Below, piece after piece: positions 25,209 to 37,648 of a stretch of DNA of 64,000 bases (the first letter of the stretch is position 1; each line of letters begins with the position of its first letter). Location of the stretch: positions 8,617,001 to 8,681,000 of the forward strand of contig NC_083388.1 of assembly GCF_031755915.1 (NCBI RefSeq), in the 5' to 3' direction. The DNA comes from Ziziphus jujuba. Its lineage: Eukaryota; Streptophyta; Magnoliopsida; Rosales; Rhamnaceae. Under the pieces are notes generated by a model, which had not been told where the DNA came from, did not search any database, and saw nothing but the letters and a program-made list of their open reading frames with translations. The translations under genes were made by a program, and so were the position numbers.

Positions 25209-26544
25209 CTAAGTCACAACAAAATAATTACAAATTAGGATGTAAAGCATGAAAAACTTTGTAAAATGAAGGACTTTACTCCCCTTTTTTTATTTTTTTA
25301 TTTTTATAATTTGGTTAATCAAACTGAAAACAAAAACAATTAACAAGAAGGCAGCCTATGGTTTGGTTCAGGTGGATTATGTATGTGAGGCCAAGCTGCC
25401 TCTAAGGCTTAAAATATCAAAGGAAGGGATAATAATGTGAGATGAGAAGGTGATGTGATTCCGCCCGAGCCCGCTCAACCGATAACCTGCTGGGGTGTTG
25501 ACCTGACACGGATGAAGACTAGACCAATCACAAGAGCTCAAATTAAGAGATTTAAGGACAACCTGGGAGTATTTATACAGGGGGTAATCAATCTCAACAG
25601 AGCTTGTCCATACTTGAAGATACAAAGCCTATTCTAAGCATCCAAGTGGTGGAAGCCGATATGGATCCAGGTAGCAGTTTTGGTGCAAATATGGACAACG
25701 GGCAGCATGAAATGGTTCCAACTATTTATGGATTTAATATATATGTCTAAGAGGATATGGAATCAAGTCAAGCCAGATTCAAAGGCATTCAAAAAAAGAT
25801 TGTATGGACAGCTTCAAATTTGGCCTGTTTTTTACTGTATTTTGTGCTGGCTTTACTGTATTTTGTTGAGTTGTCTTTTTCTTCCTCTTCCAAGCATGGG
25901 CAATGTGTGGGACTTCATATTCAGCTTATTTGGCATCCTACAAAGCATATTGAAGCTCATTTGGAGCTCAATTTGGTCAAAGATTGGTCAAAGTCAATTT
26001 AGTCAAAAAGCTAGTATTATAGTTTCCTAATTTGATTCTACTTTTTGTTTTAGGAAATTACCATTACTTTTTAGTTTTATTTATTTATTTTCTGGAAAAA
26101 TAAGTTTATGAAAGTTATTATTTTATTATTTTCATTGTAAATTAATTAATTCCTAATTCAAAATAAAGAAATTAATTAATCCAAATTAGATTAGGAAAGG
26201 AGTGAGAATTTCGGCCACCATAGAACTCTTCATTGTGTGACCGGTTTTTCCTAGGGTTTTTAGGGTTTATTATGTTTCTTTCAAAGCCTATTTAAAGGCT
26301 TATTTTTCAATATGGATACAACTTTGATTTGATTAAGAAAATACTTGTGAGATTAATTATCTCTTTGTTCTTTGAGAACACCTAAAACACCATTAGAGAA
26401 TTTGTTGTTTTAGCTTGACTTATCATAGGTTTTCCATCCCCTATTGTGGCGTCTATATTATACCAAGGTTTCTAAGCACAGGTTGGTTAGGGGTTGAGGT
26501 CCATTCCATTAGAACTTGAACTTAATTGAGATCCAGGCTAATAT

Positions 26545-29350
26545 TGTCAGGACCCGTCCAGAATTCCTTCTCCTGAACCATAGACAAGCCCTGATCCCAG
26601 GGAAATACCACCGAACCTTCCAACGGAAAATCCGGCAGCACCTCCCCTAAGGGTAGGACTAACCAAAAATTACCTGCACTGAAAACACACTTCTAAAAAC
26701 ATCCCCTTATTCCTCCCACAATACTACAAATTGATTCCACAAATTTCAGCACTTCAAATAACAGCAGCAACCCAGTGCATAAATAAAATGTGTCCAATAC
26801 AGTATACAGAGCATTACACAATTAGATGTGGAATTTATAAAATGACAGATAAGAAGTAATACAGGATGGAAAGGAAAAAGGAAAGAAAAACTTCTTGAAC
26901 CTTCGGCAACGAACTGAGACGTTGGGCTCGGCCCGGACAATCAACTTCTCCAACCTGGACCTAGGGGAACGGAATTTAAGAGTGTGAGATGCTAATCATC
27001 TCAGTGAGTGACCCTAACTACTGAACACTTTTAATAATAATAAAATAATAATAATAATAATTAAGGGAATTGAATAAATACCAACAATTAATAAATAAAT
27101 AGTGACAACTGTTGGAAATAATAATTTCCCTCAAAACTCTCACCAATCGCTCCGTTTGAAATGTTCCCTTTTTAAAACCTTTTCACAAAACCCGATGTCC
27201 GTACTTCCCGAAAACCAAGGGATCAAACCATTTGATAAACAATAAATAAATAAATACATACCCCAATATATAATTAAAATATAATAAATTATAGTAAATA
27301 ATTTTGAACACCTTTGGGGTTTAAAACATTATTTGCAATTTACACCTGATGCACCACACCATATATTGGTGATGCCCTCCGATACCCAGCGTCCCGAGCA
27401 CCGACTGGCGGGGGGGTTAAAGAGAGAAACCTGCAAACGGTACTTCGGCGTCCCGACAGTACCGCTGCTGAAACCATCTCCCTGCCAAGGAGGGGGGCGG
27501 CTGTGGCCAATAACAAACTTGCCTGCCCACAGTCCAATGGCAACAACGGGAGAAATAATAACCGCGCGCTAAACCACATAATACCTGTGCGCTACCACGT
27601 GTCCATACACCAGAACACCAATACTGTATGAGTGCGTCTAAAAATAAACATTATTAACCAACCGTACCGTTTTCCAAAATTACCGTGGGAAATACATTAA
27701 ATTCTCACACTTACCATCCCACATATTTTTATTTAATAAACCGGTACGAAACATTGATAACCAACAAACCACAATTTTCTCGAAGTACGAGATGCAACCA
27801 TAAAAATACCGCGGGCATAATTTATAAAATTTAAACAAATATTTTCGTAAAATATTTAACCCAATTATGCCCGAAAAATCATATTTGAAACCACGTACAA
27901 ATACTACCGAAATACACTTTGCTCATGCACAATAAATAAATTAAATCACAATAAAACCATAATTAAATCACACCACATGAGCATAATTTAAATACCAATT
28001 TAAATACTAATTAAACATAATTAATTGCCCAAAATAATTTTTGAAGGTGGGTCACTCACCTGGAGCACGCAATTAAACCATGATCCACCATGGGATCAAT
28101 TCCACGACTCACCGGTGCTCCTAGAACAAAATTCACACACAGTCAAATAAATTAATATTTTAATCGGATAAATAATACCCGGTACCCGGGGGGGTCAAAC
28201 ACAAACGTTAACCAAAATTGACAAATTATATACCGAATCGAAGCTTGAGCGACGAGGATTACCAATCCGGTCTCCATCGACCCCAATTCCGCCGGAGGTG
28301 GCCGGAATTTGGCCGGAAAGCTTCGGCCGGTTTTAAACTTGAGGGATCTCTCAAACGGTGGGGATTTTGGGCAAACTAACCCCGGAAATGGACTCAGAGG
28401 GGTCGAAAATGGTGGGATAGAGGTATGGGACGGGCTGGGTTGGTCGGAAACGGCGAGAATCGCCGGAAAAACATAACCGGCCGCCGCCGGCTTCGCCGGC
28501 CCGATCTGGGCACGTCCGGCAGTGACAGGCCGGGAAATTTGGGGCCCGATCTGGGCACGTCCGGTGCGTGTGGCATTCCGACGACTGAAATCCAGCCAAA
28601 CGCCGGTCAAAGAGAGAGAGGGAGAGAGTCAAAGGAGAGAGAGAGAGAGAGAAAAATAACTGTTGGTGTTTTGATGGCTCGGGGAAGAAGAAGGGAAAAA
28701 AAAGAAAAAAAGAAAAAAAGAAAAAGAGAAAAGAAGGAGGTGTTTTTCCCACGTGGGGAAAAGAAAAGAAAAAGAAAAAGAAAAAGAAATAAAAATAATT
28801 AAATAATTAAATAAAAATATTATTATTTAAAATAATAATAAAATAATTTGATTTTTACACATGGTTGACATGTGGCTTCTCAACATGGTGACACATGGTC
28901 ACCTTCATTAAGTCACACGTGGCACATCGTTACGCGTTTAAAAAATAATATTAAAATAATACAGTGTTTGAAAAACTCTACAGGTCCATAACTTTCAAAC
29001 CATATGTCCAAATCGGACGTGCCGCTAGTCTACGAACTCGTATCGACGAGCACTTTACAACCATGCATGAGTCAAAGCTCAACCTTGCATGAATAAAAAG
29101 TCAACTCCGGCACCCCTTGGACATATTGGACCTCAACTTGTTTTGCTCATAACTTTCAAACCGTAGCTCCGTTTTGAACGTGCTACTAGTCTACGAACTC
29201 GTGCCAATGTGTACTTCGTAACGGTACCTCAGTCAACCTAGAATTCCATCTGGATCAAAAAGTCAACTTTTGACCCCTTCGGTCAACGGTCAACAGTCAA
29301 CCTCGGTCAACGTGCAAAAATTCCGACATGGTTCAGGATGGGGTGTTACA
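26545..29350 (+). mobile_element. Solo LTR of family Y (Y1), 2.8 kb
   Basis: The element starts TGTCAGGACCCG and ends GGGGTGTTACA, with TSD AATAT at 26540-26544 and 29351-29355. The uninterrupted X2 copy reads GGGCTAATATAATGCGGG at the same point, which confirms the junctions. At 2806 bp it is a long LTR, and it has no internal genes. It holds a GC-rich central part (28150-28600, many CCGG and GGCCGG), purine runs (28605-28790) and two diverged modules near its 3' end. The open frames 28152-28610 and 28425-28802 lie in these compositionally biased parts and are not convincing genes. Confidence 0.92.
28980..29290 (+). repeat. Two diverged tandem modules in the Y LTR
   Basis: Each module of about 150-165 bp carries CATAACTTTCAAACC, then a CTAGTCTACGAACTCG block, then a stretch ending AAAAGTCAAC. 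The same pair is at 13555-13850 in Y2 and, inverted, at 55600-55920 in Y3, so the arrangement belongs to the family. Confidence 0.75.
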
Positions 29351-29398
29351 AATATAATACGGGTTTAGGAGTAGGTTGTCTAGGTTCGTATCAGAAGG

Positions 29399-29969
29399 CA
29401 TCGAATGGCAAATCGAGACGTGAAAGAGTTGTATACGAACACTATAATTTTTTGCGCACTTCACCAAAAATCACATATAAAATTTTTCAATTTCTCTTTT
29501 CCATCTCTTCAAATTTTGTAAATAAAATGTAATTTCCGTAATTAAAGAAAAAAAAATAAAACAGCTTATTTAAAATGTTATATAAAAACTGAATACTATA
29601 CAAGAAAGATATAGTAATTACTTGGCATACTTTTCAAAATGAGAATTGAGATTCTAAAAGTGTTGAGAGAATCAAAATTCTTTCGGTCAGCATTCATATC
29701 ACACAAAAATATGGATGAGTAAAATCCAAATTCTTTTTACGTCATTATTCATATTTGAATAAACACATTGTTGGATATTAGAAGAAGGGATCTTCTTTTT
29801 TTATAATGGTCTCATATGTAAAACCCATATCTTATCTCCATAAAATTAATTGCAATAAGTATGATAAACTTCTCAATATGTGAATTTGATTTAATTACCA
29901 AAAAACATATTGGAAAGTTACCAGAAAAAAAAAACTTGACTTGCAAATATAAAAATAAATATAAAGTGA

Positions 29970-30003
<34 letters not shown>

Positions 30004-30016
30004 ATTTTATAATGCT
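29399..30016. other. Spacer between X1 and the MULE
   Basis: AT-rich DNA without recognisable coding sequence. A composite (TA)n(GT)n microsatellite lies at about 29971-30003, a few bases before the MULE target site. Confidence 0.6.
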
Positions 30017-30026
30017 ATAGTTTAAA

Positions 30027-30180
30027 GAGAGTATCTAGGATAAGGACTGATCGTATGGTTTCTGTGCAGACCAAAAAGGTTTTGAAATTGGCACCCGTTG
30101 GATTTTCATATCTGGCATAAACGGCCCAGATATAAGCTTCCTCACGAGTGGATTTTTGCCTAAAACTCCCATTCCCACTC
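30027..30180 (+). repeat. MULE left terminal inverted repeat
   Basis: Aligns as reverse complement with 47152-47305. Shared stretches include GTGGTTTCTGTGC/ATGGTTTCTGTGC, GAAATTGGCAC, CGTTGGAT and AAGCTTCCT. Similarity fades beyond about 30180. Confidence 0.88.
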
Positions 30181-31724
30181 GTATCATCTTGCATTCCCGC
30201 TTGCACCAGCTCACACTAGCTTTGCCAAAATTCCAAATCGTACCACTCGCACTAGCTCGAACCAGGTCACACCAACTTACTTTTCACCATTTCCAAGATT
30301 CACAACCTACATTCCTCTTTTAGCTTACTTCCACCCTTCCCAACGCATCATTCCAGCCAGCGTTCAGGATCCAACCACTATTTGGGCCATTTCGGAGAGT
30401 AGCCGGTGGAGTGTGAGTTAGTGGCTATTGCTTCCTTCCACTTCTTCATTTTAATTTTACCTCTGCCCTCTGTTGGTGTTGTTATGTTTTGTATTTTTTT
30501 TTTCATTCTGGTTTTTCATTTGGTAGAAAACAATTTTTTTGAAAGGGAAAAAAAAATCAACTAGGATATAAAAATTTGAACAAAAGAATATGAAAACATT
30601 AAGCAGCAAAACATAAAAACAAGAAATCCTGATATTACATGGATCTGATCATGGAGATATACCAAATTATCTTCTACATTTGTCATGCATTTTTGTTTTG
30701 TTGGCTAAATTTTATTAGCCATATCTACCAAATTGTAATGAGGGTATAAGATGAAGAACCGTCCGATGTTCCTCGAACTTGGTATTCAAACTTGATATCT
30801 TGGAGCTATCAACCTTGGCGGCCCATGTACTCTCTGCATCGCATTAAAACCTACTTGCAACCTGCAACTCCCAGATGCTCACCTATATTTACATTATATA
30901 TAATATTTATATTATATTGCTAGGCTTTTCCTTTAATATATTATAATCTTTTAAAATTGAAAAGCTGAATGAGATAATACAATATGCATTAATGTTGATC
31001 CCATTTATAAATGTTGATTAGTAATGATAAATGGTTGGATTTTAAACAAATTTTTTCTTAAATTTCCAAAAATATCTTTTGGATAGTACAAATTTCATCA
31101 TAATCAATTCTTTGGTTATCCAAATTTGATAATTAGTAATTATGGTGAATTTCTTTTCCTTTACATTCATTTGGAGCACATGAGCGACATGATATTCCAT
31201 GGTTTTGCACCTTATGATATTTCACAATCCATACATTTTAGTCATTCAATCATTCGAACTTTATTGTTCGGATACCCTCATCAAATAGTTTGGCTCAACC
31301 ATGGTCAAGTCATATGCATGGATGGCTAATAATAATAATAGGATCCAGTGATGAAACAAGAGAAAGAACGAAGCCGATATTTGGTCAAGTCTATTATGAT
31401 GGCTGGCACATTGGGTCTCTATGCAATTTATGCAATTTATATATCTGCAACAGATTTGGGAATGAGTGCAGAGATTCGCCAGTGCTAAATTAGTAAATAC
31501 TTTACAAGTTTTTTTGTTTACATACTTATATTCTGATGAGTTTGGAAAAGATAAGCTTATTCCTAATTTTTTTGTTCACATATTTGCATTAAATGTGAAA
31601 ATTTAATGTTTAATACCATGTTAATTGATGAAAGTTTGTTATGGTTTTGCTTTGCTGTCTATTAGGTTAGAAGGTGATCGAAAGGAAGCCCATTTGATTC
31701 TATTAGCTCTACAATATTGGAAAC
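30181..31724. other. MULE leader region
   Basis: A C-rich stretch (30190-30420) with repeated CACTAGCT/CACTCG phrases follows the TIR, then AT-rich DNA up to the transposase start codon. In MULEs the TIR and this leader usually supply the transposase promoter. I see no coding motif. The frames at 31126-31493 have no recognisable similarity. Confidence 0.5.
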
Positions 31725-32257
31725 ATGAGTGATTTACAGTTAGAAGAAAATGATGATCCTATAAGAGTTGAAGAAATATCTCGGCTATCATGTTCGAAAT
31801 CTGTTGATGATGTTTACATTCGTCAAGTGTCAGAAAACTGCAAACCAAAGGTTGAACAACAGTTTGAATCGATAGATGAGGCACATGTGTTTTACATTAA
31901 ATATCCAAAAGAGGTGGGGTTTAGTGTTTGTAGTAGTTCCACTAAGAGATATAAGGATACGAATGAAGTTGTGAAGAAAGAATTTATGCGTTATAAGGAC
32001 GGAGTGTCTTCTACAAAGGACGGTGAGAAAAAAAGGCATCCGGGTATCATAAGAGAAAGTTGTAAGGCAAAACTTGCTATGGTGAGGTCAAAATTGGAAA
32101 AATATATCATCACTGTATTTGTTGAACAACATAATCATCCATTATCAATCCTGCAAAAGTGCATTTATTGAGGTCACATCGTAGTGTGTCTGAAGCCAAA
32201 AAATCGCTAACCTAAATGTTTTCAGTAGCAAATGTGCCAACTCACCAACAAATAAGT

Positions 32258-32619
32258 TGATATAGGAGCTTTCAATTAAACAAGAAAAAAAAATGAATTT
32301 ACCATTCACAAACAACTAGCAAAGGAAGCTGCTAGAAACTTAGCTTAGTCACCAAGCTATTTCATATGTTGGAGAAGATAAAAAAAAAATTATCCCCCCG
32401 AAAGGTGGCAAACTATTACATATATAAACCTAAAATGAAAATGGTGCATTTTAAACAATTATTCTAGAAAGTTCAAAATGGTGCTGTTGCTGGTGCTACT
32501 GTATTGCTGCCGAGCTACTGTGTTGTTGCAGAGCTGCCGAACTATGTTGCTGTCGAGTTGCCGAGCTACCGAGCTATGTTGCCGAGTTGCCGAACTATGT
32601 TGTTGTTGTTCCTCCATCA
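32258..32619 (-). repeat. Gypsy 3' LTR, with triplet-rich coding tail
   Basis: The right half is a GCTGTTGC/GCCGAGCT-type triplet-rich repeat that, on the minus strand, continues the polyprotein tail as Gln/His/Ser-rich sequence (EEQQQHSSATRQ...). The LTR is 19 bp longer than the other copy because of repeat-number changes. Confidence 0.88.
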
Positions 32620-35600
32620 ATTCCTCCCTGGCGTCAGGAAACTTGTCCTCGAGTTGTAAAGAAAGAGTAGGTGAATTATCTGGTGGAAGGTATGGACTGA
32701 GGTCTGAAACATTAAACACAGGAGAGATATGAAGGTCATCAGGGAGTTCCACATGGTATGCATTATCTCCCACACGTTTGGTGATAGTAAAAGGACCAAG
32801 CTTGCGAGGTTATAGCTTGTTATAGGTACCAGTTGGGAATCGTTCTTTCCTCAAGTAAACCATAACCAGATCACCTTCTTTATATGTTTTGTGGTGATGA
32901 TGAGCATCTGCAGCAGCTTTATACCGAAGGTTGGCTTGTTCAATTCGGTTTTAAACATCCCTGTGAAACTGGACATAGTTTTCGGTGAAGGTAGCAGCTC
33001 CTTGGTGATGGGGAAGTGGGAGAGACACAAGATCAATGGTGTTATTGGGCACCTTTGTGTAAACAATAGCAAAAGGTTGAAGACTAGTAGAGCGGTTGAC
33101 CATACTGTTATAGGAAAATTCCACTTGTGGTAACATGGAATCCCATTGTTTTGGCTTGTCTGAGGCCAGGCTACGAAGCATGTTGCCAAGAGTGCGGTTG
33201 ATTACTTCAGTTTGGCCATCGGTCTGTGGGTAGTATGGACTGCTGAATGGAAGCTTCGTGTCAAATTTCTTCCAGAGAACCCTCCAAAAATGGCTAACAA
33301 ATTTAACATCACGGTCAGAGGTTATTGATTTTGGAATGCCATGTAGATGGACTACTTCATGAAAGAACAAATGGGCAACGTAACTTACATCAGATGCTTT
33401 CTAGCAAGGAAGAAAATGAGCCATCTTGGAGAAATGGTCGACCACAACAAAAATGGAGTCAACACGGCAGACCGTCATTGGAAGGCCTAGAACAAAATCC
33501 ATGGAGAGGTCTTCCCAAATGGTGGTAGGGGCTGGCAAAGGGGTGTAAAGACCTGTATTTTGAGATTGGCCTTTGGCAAAATTTGACACACAGGGCAACA
33601 GGCAACATAGGAGGCAATTTAAGCTTTCATCTTTGCCCAAAAGAAATGGTGAGTGACAGCTGCAATTGTTTTGTCATGATTGGCATGGGCAGCTAGACCA
33701 CCACAATGAAGGTCATGTATAATGAAATCACGAAGTAAAGTTCTGGGAATGCAAAGTTGGTCTCCCTTAAACAGAAATCCCTCGGTGATGTGGTAATCCT
33801 CCATGGCATTGTGTAATTGACACTTTCCTAGATGAAAGAGAAATCTTCATCTGTTGAATACAAGTCTTTGAGATGAGCCAAATCTTCCAAATTGAACTTA
33901 AGAACGTGAGCAAGTTATATTTACGACTAAGAGCATCAGCAACTATGTTTCGATGGCCTGCTTTATGGTGAAAAGCATAGTGGAATTTTTGAAGAAATTC
34001 AACCCAACGGGCATGTAAATCATTGAGCTTCTTTTGGGAGTTGAGATACTTGAGGGGATGGTGATCACTATGTAAAATAAAGTCTTTTTGAAGTAGGTAA
34101 TGTTCCCAGTGATCAAAAGCTCTAATGACAGCATACAATTCTTGATCATAAATGGACCATTTTTTTCTGGCAGGGCAAAGCTTCTCACTAAAGAATTCAA
34201 GTAGGCGTCCCTCTTGAGTTAGGACAGCTCCAATGCCCACTTTAGAAGAATCGGTCTTAACCTCAAAAACTTTATCAAAGTTTAGGAGTGCCAAAACAAG
34301 AGCACTAGTGAGCTTCTTTTTTAGAAAATTGAAACTATCTTGCTGGGGCTGCTCTCATCGAAAGTCATTCTTCTCAAGGCTAGCTGTTAGTGGAGCTACT
34401 GTGTCATTAAAATTTCGGATGAACCTCCTGTAGAAAATGGCAAGGCCATGGAAGTTGCGAAGTTCGATGACATTTTGGGGTTGAGGCCAGTCAAGAATAG
34501 CTTGAATCTTCTTTGGATCGGTGTGTATGCCTTCTTTACTTATAATGAAACATAAAAAAAAGAGTTTGTCAGTGAAGAATTCACATTTTTGTATAATAAG
34601 GTACAGCTTGTTATCTCTGAGTGTTTGGAAAACTTGCTTCAGTTAAGACAAATGATCTTCCTCGGAGCGGCTATAGATTAGGATATCGTCAAAGTAGACG
34701 ACCACAAAATGACCAATGAAAGGCTTTAGGGCTTGATTCATGAGGCGCATGAAAGTGCTTGGGGCATTACAAAGACCAAATGGCATGACCTTCCTTAGTT
34801 TTGAAGGCTGTTTTCCATTCATCCCCCGAACGTATTCTTATTTGATGGTAGCCACTTTTGAGGTCAAGCCGAGAGAAAATTATGGAGCCCTCAAGCTTGT
34901 CTAACATATCTTCCAATTGTGGGATGGGAAACATGTATTTGATGGTAATTTTATTGATTACTCAACTATCCATACACATCTGCCATGTTTTGTCTTTCTT
35001 TGGGACCAAAATGGCTGGAACGACACATGGACTAAGGCTAGGCCTGATTAAGTTCTTAGTTAGGATATCATCCATAATTTCTTAAAGAATAGCATGCTCT
35101 TTAGGACTCATACGGTAGTATGACAGATTTGGTAATCCAGCTCCAAGTATGAGATCAATATTATGTTGAATATCTCTTAAGGGTGGCAACTCATTTGGTA
35201 ATTTATCAGGAGATAAATCACTATACTCTGTTAAGAGAGCTTGAACAGCCCGAGGAACTAGGTTGGTATTGGGAGTCTGGCTATCTTTGAGGATGAGGGC
35301 TAGGATTGGGGTGGTGTGGTTGGTGTGGCTTAGAAAATGGTCAACAACAGCAGTGAGGATGTGGTCTCAGGAAGGGTGGTTGGATGGTTGTTTGGCATTG
35401 TGTTTCTTTGTAGAATTCTCAGCTTGGGAAGAAGGTGGTAAGAGAACAATCTTTTTATTATGCCAAATAAAAGAGTAAGTATTTTTCCTCCCATTATGTT
35501 GTACATCTCTATCGAATAACTGTGGTCTTCCCAACAGTAAGTGACAAGAATCCATTTTAATCACATCACAATCTATGGTGTCTACGTAGTTGTTTCCAAT

Positions 35601-37263
35601 GAAGAAAGTCAAATTGCACATTTCTTGATCTTTAATGTCTGAATCTTACTTGACCCATCGAATGTTTTATGGCTCTGAATGTGGTTTAATAGGTAGGTTC
35701 AAAACAGCAACCAAAGCCTTAGAAACAACATTTTCGGTGCTTCCCCCATCTATTATAACCTCACATATCTTGCCATTTATAGTACATTTAGTTTTAAAAA
35801 GAGTGTTTCTTTGAGTAGGAGTGTACCTTTTGTCTGAGTAGAGAACTTTCTGTAAAACGTATACGATTGGGTCCCCATTAATATCTTCCCCACTAACTTC
35901 TTCAATGGCCTCAATCAAATCAACCACATCATGTTCATCTTCACCCCCATAATCATCCACTTCTTCATGCATGTGCATAAGTTTCCTTTGAGGACATTCA
36001 CTTGACCGATGCCCCACTTGATTACATTTGAAGCACTTAATGGGATATGGTCTAGCATATGGGTTGGTCGTTGGGTAATTGGAAGGCTAGATGGGATGGG
36101 TATTGTGTGTTGGAGTCATAGGTGCCTTCCCTGCAACTTTGGCATTATAATCTTGGTGTTGTTTAAAAATGGGATTGTTAGAATTTGACACCTTAGGATG
36201 AGGGTGGTACTGCTTGGGCTTATCGGTGTAGAAATCAGAAATTGGTTTCCACTTGTGTGGGGGTTCTTGTAGCTGAGTCGGGCACTGTCATTTGTTTCTC
36301 TACTCGGTTGGCCAAATTAACAGCGGCATTGAGGTTGGAAATTGGGCTCAGATGCAGATTTTCTTTAATTGGCTTTTAAAGACCATGTATGTACCTAGCT
36401 ACTTGTTGCCTCTCTGTTTCCTGTAAATTATTGCGTGAGCTAAGCCGAAAGAAGTCTGTTGTATGTTCATTCACCGTTCTAGTGCCTTGTTGACAACTAT
36501 GATATTCCTCATAAGGTATTTGATCATAGTACTTAGGTAAGAAATGAGCCTTCAAGAGTTGTTTCATCTTGTGCCAAGATCTAACGGGTTGCTTCCCTTC
36601 TTTCCTTCGATTAGCTTGTAATTGCTCCCACCAAGCAGAGGCACCTCCCTTGAACTTATAAGCCACCAATTTAACCTGTAGTGCCTCTAAGATATTCATG
36701 TAATCTAATAAGGACTCAACATTGTGGATCCAATCCAAGAAAATTTATATTTCAACTTGCCCATCAAACATTGGTAGATCAATTTTAATTTTATAATCAG
36801 TTTCTTGGTTGAAATTGTACCTGGGTGGTTGTGGTGGTCCTGGATGACCGAAATGGTGGTTTGGAAGGAAGTCTCCAGGTCGTTAGCGAGAATTGTCAAA
36901 AAGAGTGGCTTCAATATCATCATTGGAGTCAGCATTTTATAGAGGTGACTAAAAGTGATGATAATTTGGTGGAGAGTGAGGTGGTGGTGGTAGATCGATG
37001 ACTAAGGGAAATTCTTGTCGTAGTGGTGGGTGTTGTGTGGTTGGAGTTCGGTGAGCCATTGGAGGGTGACGAGCTAACTCTCTGGCCCTTGATCCAGCAA
37101 TGGGTGGAGTCATGGATGGTGGTGTTGAATGTTGAAGCAAGGTTTGTTGAATTACCTTCCTCAGATTTTTGATATGCTGTTCAACACCCCGTATCGCCAT
37201 CAATACAGCTTTGGTATTTTGGTCTTCACAGGTGGTCCGACTACTTCCTTCTTCAGAATTGGC
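32459..37263 (-). pseudogene. Gypsy gag-pol polyprotein, heavily mutated
   Basis: Pieces of one polyprotein are spread over several minus-strand frames. Gag starts near 37263 (MANSEEGSS) and includes the retrotransposon gag core with GGASAWWEQLQ (36376-36738). A CCHC knuckle (CFKCNQVGHRSSEC) lies at about 35994-36035, and the protease motif IIDGGSTENVV near 35740. RT has the FDDI box near 34685. RNase H at 33767-34294 includes DQELYAVI and LHSDHHPLKYL. Integrase has [13 protein letters not shown] (about 33500) and [13 protein letters not shown] (about 33200). The C-terminal tail has ISPVFNVSDLSPYLPP (about 32700). No chromodomain is evident. Many stops and frameshifts separate these blocks, so the copy is dead. 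Confidence 0.92.
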
Positions 37264-37305
37264 CATGGCAGATTTTCCAATGATCTCCGAGCTCTGATAC
37301 CAATT

Positions 37306-37648
37306 TGATGTGGGAGCTTTCAATTAAACAAGAAAAAAAAATGAATTTACCATTCACAACCAACCAGCAAAGGAAGTTACTAGAAACTTAGCTTGGTCAC
37401 CAAGCTATTTCATATGTTGGAGAAGATAAAAAAAAATTGTCCCCCTAAAAGGTGGCAAACTATTACATATATAAACCTAAAATGAAAATGGTGCATTTTA
37501 AACAATTATTCTAGAAAGATCAAAATGGTGCTGTTGCTGGTGCTGCTATATTGCTGCCAAGCTGCTGTTGCCGAACTACTGTGTTGCTGCCAAGCTGCCG
37601 AGCTATGTTGCCGAGCTGCCGAACTATGTTGCTGTTGTTCCTCCATCA
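37306..37648 (-). repeat. Gypsy 5' LTR
   Basis: 343 bp, near-identical to the first 240 bp of the other LTR and then differing in triplet-repeat number. Followed by the TSD TAAGT. Confidence 0.9.

Larger units (their letters stand above)
25451..29393 (+). mobile_element. Solo LTR of family X (X1), split by Y1
   Basis: The ends are TGATGTGATTCC and AGGTTCGTATCA, with TG/CA termini. The 5-bp TSD GAAGG is at 25446-25450 and 29394-29398. Without the nested Y1 the LTR is about 1.1 kb and aligns along its length with X2 at 61487-62544. Its first 150 bases encode the basic peptide PITRAQIKRFKDNL, resembling the C-terminal tail of plant Gypsy polyproteins, so the parent element probably read its polyprotein into the LTR. 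AGGGTTTTTAGGGTTTA and ACTTGAACTTAATTGAGATCC are conserved landmarks. No internal region is present. Confidence 0.85.
32258..37648 (-). mobile_element. Ty3/Gypsy retrotransposon inside the MULE transposase
   Basis: The LTRs are 32258-32619 (362 bp) and 37306-37648 (343 bp), starting TGATATAGGAGC or TGATGTGGGAGC and ending CCTCCATCA. The TSD TAAGT is at 32253-32257 and 37649-37653. On the minus strand the primer-binding site TGGTATCAGAGC (37291-37302) lies three bases from the 5' LTR. Domain order gag-protease-RT-RNase H-integrase is that of Gypsy. The LTRs differ in the number of CTGCCGAGCTATGTTG-type repeats. The element is inserted in a coding exon of the transposase. Confidence 0.93.

Noticed and set aside
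25680..26030. A 116-codon plus-strand frame in X1 rich in Trp, Ile and Leu
   Set aside because: It lies in an LTR downstream of the polyprotein tail and is not preserved in the X2 copy.
28152..28802. Overlapping open frames of 125-152 codons in the GC-rich part of Y1
   Set aside because: They lie in a compositionally biased part of an LTR, occur on both strands at once, and end in purine-run low-complexity peptide.
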